Positions 62,054-64,000 of a stretch of DNA of 64,000 bases are shown here, in pieces. The stretch comes from Paenibacillus glycanilyticus (lineage in GTDB: Bacteria > Bacillota > Bacilli > Paenibacillales > Paenibacillaceae): contig NZ_JAMBNP010000002.1 in NCBI RefSeq assembly GCF_023715145.1, positions 186,001 through 250,000 on the forward strand, written 5' to 3'. The notes beneath the pieces were generated by a model. The model made no database searches. It saw only the letters and a list, made by a program, of their open reading frames with translations, and was not told the origin of the DNA. Made by a program: the position numbers and the translations under genes. Positions within the stretch are counted from its first letter, which is position 1, and each line of letters begins with the position of its first letter.

Positions 62054-62747
62054 ATTTGTCCGTTCGGATGAATTTGTGATCATGAATATCGAGCATTTCA
62101 TAGGCTCTGCCAACCATATCCCTGTCCCGTTCGAACAGATGGGTTGCTTTATCGTAGATGCCGCTTGATTTGGCGACATGGTTTAGCTGCTCCACCATAA
62201 ACTCGGAATTGCAAAGGACAATTACCTTCTTGCTGTAAGCGGTGAGCTCTTGCTGGAACTGAACCGCTCTCTCGGCAACCTCCGGAGAATAAACAACAGG
62301 TTCTCCATCGGACGTTACCATGCCGCGATGATCAACGAGAACATCGAGCTCTTCCTTGCCGTAAGCCGAGCAGATGCCAAGGACGATGGAAGACATGTAT
62401 TCGACATCCTGCTTGCCCGATGCCAGGCCGTTCACCTGAAAGGACAGCAGCTTCTTGTCCGGATCCAGCGTGTACTGCACTCTATCTTTGAACGGAATAA
62501 TGAAATCTTTTGGCTGATAGGCCTGCTTGGGCGAGAACCTTTCACCCGAGAACAAGTAGGCAACGCTTATTTGCAGAGCGGCGGCGATTTTCTCGATATT
62601 AATAATGCTGACATTCCGTTCTCCGCGTTCCACTCCGCTTATGTAGCTCCGGTCTAATCCCGCCCGGTAAGCCAAATGCTCCTGTGACATTCCGCTGCGG
62701 GCCCGCAGTTCTTTGATTCTCTGTCCGAATTCGATGCGTATATCCAA
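62052..62747 (-). CDS. XRE-family regulator with a C-terminal domain of unknown function
   Basis: 231 residues. Residues 1-70 are an XRE/HTH_3 domain (FGQRIKELRARSGMSQEHLAYRAGLDRSYISGVERGERN) with full helix-turn-helix. The remaining 160 residues form an unassigned alpha/beta domain (DFIIPFKDRVQYTLDPDKKLLSFQVNG, LGICSAYGKEELDVLVDHRGMVTSD, KKVIVLCNSEFM, and a His-rich LDIHDHKFIRT end). It might be a ligand-binding or STAS-like sensor, but I recognise no family. It is divergent from the hydrolase-like gene at 62871. The N-terminus resembles those of restriction-modification controllers, but no such genes are adjacent. Confidence 0.75.
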   Translation of the reverse strand: MDIRIEFGQRIKELRARSGMSQEHLAYRAGLDRSYISGVERGERNVSIINIEKIAAALQISVAYLFSGERFSPKQAYQPKDFIIPFKDRVQYTLDPDKKLLSFQVNGLASGKQDVEYMSSIVLGICSAYGKEELDVLVDHRGMVTSDGEPVVYSPEVAERAVQFQQELTAYSKKVIVLCNSEFMVEQLNHVAKSSGIYDKATHLFERDRDMVGRAYEMLDIHDHKFIRTDK

Positions 62748-62870
62748 TTATGTCAGCCCCCGGAATCTAGTATTCTACTTTGAGATTATCTGCAATGTGA
62801 CTTAAAGTCAACAGACGTATCCATCTAATAGGTATATGATAGATGAAGCTCATTTGCATAGGAGGATTCT

Positions 62871-63767
62871 ATGCCATTCATCCAAGTACGGGATATTCCG
62901 GTCAACTATCATATGTATAATGCAGAATCCGCTACGGAAACCGTTGTATTTATACATGGTCTCGGGCTCAACCAGGAAGTCTGGGAGTCCATTCTCCCTT
63001 ACGTCAGCGAGAATTATCGCGTTGTCGTCTTCGATCTGCGGGGGCATGGCCTTACCGGCCGGGGCGACGCTCTAGTCAGCTGGGCGTTATTTACCCAAGA
63101 TCTGCATGAGCTCCTGACACAGCTGGAGCTGGGACCAGTCCATTTGCTCGGTCATGGTTTTGGGGCAACGTTAGCCGTGAAGTTCAGCTTCCAATATGCC
63201 GAGCTGGTAAAAAGCCTTATCCTGGTTTCAACTCCCGCCTTTTTGCCAAGAAAGACGGTAGAGTCCATCGTCTACAGCCGCAAGCAATTGACGACCAAAG
63301 GCTCCATGCTGGCTCTTGCGGAAAGCTTGGCGAATGGGGTATTCAAGCTGACGGCAGACAGCCCTGACTATCGTAAAATTGTATCCGCTTATATGGCAGT
63401 CTCGCCGGCGATGTATTTCGAAGCGCTTGAATTATACGGGGATGCTCCGGTTAACGAGGATTTTGCGCAGTTAGCCCATCCAACGCTGGTTTTGGTAGGT
63501 GCGGAGGATTCGATTACCCTGACTTCCAATGCCTTATCCTCCCAGCTTCTGATGCATTCGTCCTTAATAGTCGTTCCGGATGCTACCAATACGTTATTTA
63601 TTGATCAGCCTCAATATACGTTTGAACGGATTCATGAGTTTATGACGGATCCGTCCGCGGTGACGACGGACTATGCGTCCTTCGAATGTCACGTTGCGAA
63701 ATATGTGATGCAGTATTTCAATGAAGCTTTTGAACAAGTGCTGAACAAAAAGGCGATACAGGCCTAA
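62871..63767 (+). CDS. Alpha/beta-hydrolase-fold protein lacking the catalytic serine
   Basis: 298 residues. The fold is clear: VVFIHGLGLNQEVWESILP, VVFDLRGHGLTGRGD, LGPVHLLGHGFGATLAV, and VLVGAEDSIT. The nucleophile elbow reads GHGFG, with Gly96 where the catalytic Ser, Asp or Cys should be, and the C-terminal His region reads ATNTLFIDQPQYT without His. A tail of about 35 residues (ASFECHVAKYVMQYFNEAF) is unusual. It may therefore be a binding or sensing protein rather than a hydrolase. It is divergent from the XRE regulator. AGGAGG precedes the ATG. Confidence 0.82.
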   Translation: MPFIQVRDIPVNYHMYNAESATETVVFIHGLGLNQEVWESILPYVSENYRVVVFDLRGHGLTGRGDALVSWALFTQDLHELLTQLELGPVHLLGHGFGATLAVKFSFQYAELVKSLILVSTPAFLPRKTVESIVYSRKQLTTKGSMLALAESLANGVFKLTADSPDYRKIVSAYMAVSPAMYFEALELYGDAPVNEDFAQLAHPTLVLVGAEDSITLTSNALSSQLLMHSSLIVVPDATNTLFIDQPQYTFERIHEFMTDPSAVTTDYASFECHVAKYVMQYFNEAFEQVLNKKAIQA

Positions 63768-63786
63768 GTCTGTACCGCCTTTTTTG
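63747..63786 (+). terminator. Terminator overlapping the end of the hydrolase-like gene
   Basis: AAAAAGGCG-A-TACAG and CTGTA-C-CGCCTTTTT pair with one mismatch, and a T run follows. The 5' arm overlaps the last codons. Confidence 0.7.
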
Positions 63787-63844
63787 TTTGATGATTCTCA
63801 GCTTTGACTCAAGTACGGTAAGAATGGTTAGATCAATACTCTCC

Positions 63845-63874
63845 TTACAAGTCAATAACGAAATTCATTATAAT
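63845..63874 (+). promoter_or_regulatory. Sigma-A promoter of the partial nucleotidyltransferase gene
   Basis: TTACAA (63845-63850), an 18-bp spacer, and a perfect TATAAT (63869-63874), 34 bases before the ATG. Confidence 0.6.
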
Positions 63875-63907
63875 TGAACTTAATTGATCATGGGAATGGT
63901 GAGGATT

Positions 63908-64000
63908 ATGAACGTACAAAGGACAATTTCCAATATTGTTGACCATTTAAAGCAAGTTAAAGGCGTAACCGCAATCGTGCTTGGCGGTTCAAGAGCCAGA
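63908..64000 (+). CDS. Nucleotidyltransferase-domain protein, N-terminal part (3' end outside window)
   Basis: The first 31 residues are visible: an N-terminal helix (NVQRTISNIVDHLKQV) followed by VTAIVLGGSRAR. The latter is the GGSRARG motif that begins the Pol-beta-type nucleotidyltransferase fold. AATGGTGAGGATT precedes the ATG. It could be a streptomycin/aminoglycoside adenylyltransferase-like, HEPN/MNT or AadK-like protein; the rest lies beyond the window, so the class cannot be decided. Confidence 0.7.
   Translation, partial: MNVQRTISNIVDHLKQVKGVTAIVLGGSRAR

Noticed and set aside
62052..62747. Controller protein of a restriction-modification system
   Set aside because: The HTH is similar, but no methylase or endonuclease gene lies nearby and the protein is three times longer than such controllers.

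Overview
The window looks like chromosome of a spore-forming Bacillota of the Paenibacillus type. Supporting evidence seen in the sequence: strong GGAGG-type ribosome-binding sites, frequent GTG/TTG starts, a bacillithiol gene pair (yojF-bshB2), LplABC-type sugar importers without their own ATPase, a BclB-like collagen protein, and matches to sporulation sigma-E and sigma-K promoters. No tRNA, rRNA, CRISPR array, prophage or intact insertion sequence was found. No stretch longer than 300 bases lacks a gene.

Layout. 1-1400: end of a hybrid histidine kinase and a CheR methyltransferase. 1561-9715: ROK regulator, xylulokinase-like kinase, intracellular GH32 enzyme and an LplB/LplC/LplA-type importer. 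9754-13030 (minus): stress module of a PP2C response regulator, an RsbV/RsbW pair, a YflT-like protein and a DUF1328 protein, with two sigma-B-like promoters but no sigma gene. 13237-17553: glycerophosphodiesterase divergent from ugpAEB. 17725-19950: hydrolase, Cys-rich CWC protein, yojF and bshB2. 19966-23535 (minus): acyl-CoA dehydrogenase, adenine deaminase behind an adenine-type riboswitch, and a MerR regulator divergent from an SDR. 24477-27819: gpmA, a remnant of an MFS transporter, and an oxidoreductase plus ECF41 sigma factor behind a matching ECF41-type promoter.

27860-34308: VOC protein, two divergent Gfo/Idh/MocA dehydrogenases with an AraC regulator, an MFS pump, a small unknown protein and udk. 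34360-41842 (minus): Lrp regulator, RidA, GntR regulator, then an operon of class III aminotransferase, two-domain class II aldolase, MFS transporter and FGGY kinase. I read this as a catabolic system for an unidentified amino-polyol or amino-sugar-like compound; it is the best candidate here for something undescribed. 41964-48765: metallo-hydrolase, SWIM/SNF2 helicase, MarR with a quinone-oxidoreductase-like gene, and GH43.

48810-53022: a large BclB-like collagen protein and a divergent TPR glycosyltransferase, with two interleaved sigma-E-like promoters between them. 52996-58555: AraC and PhyH dioxygenase, MarR and ABC exporter, DUF1697, SDR. 58697-58999: a Gly/Trp/Pro-rich protein behind a textbook sigma-K promoter. 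59046-61094: LysR regulator divergent from cidAB. 61112-64000: DMT exporter, XRE regulator, an alpha/beta-hydrolase-fold protein lacking the catalytic serine, and the start of a nucleotidyltransferase.

A recurrent theme is a regulator transcribed divergently from its probable target (MerR/SDR, MarR/oxidoreductase, AraC/PhyH, LysR/cidAB). All functional names rest on reading motifs by eye; no database search was run.
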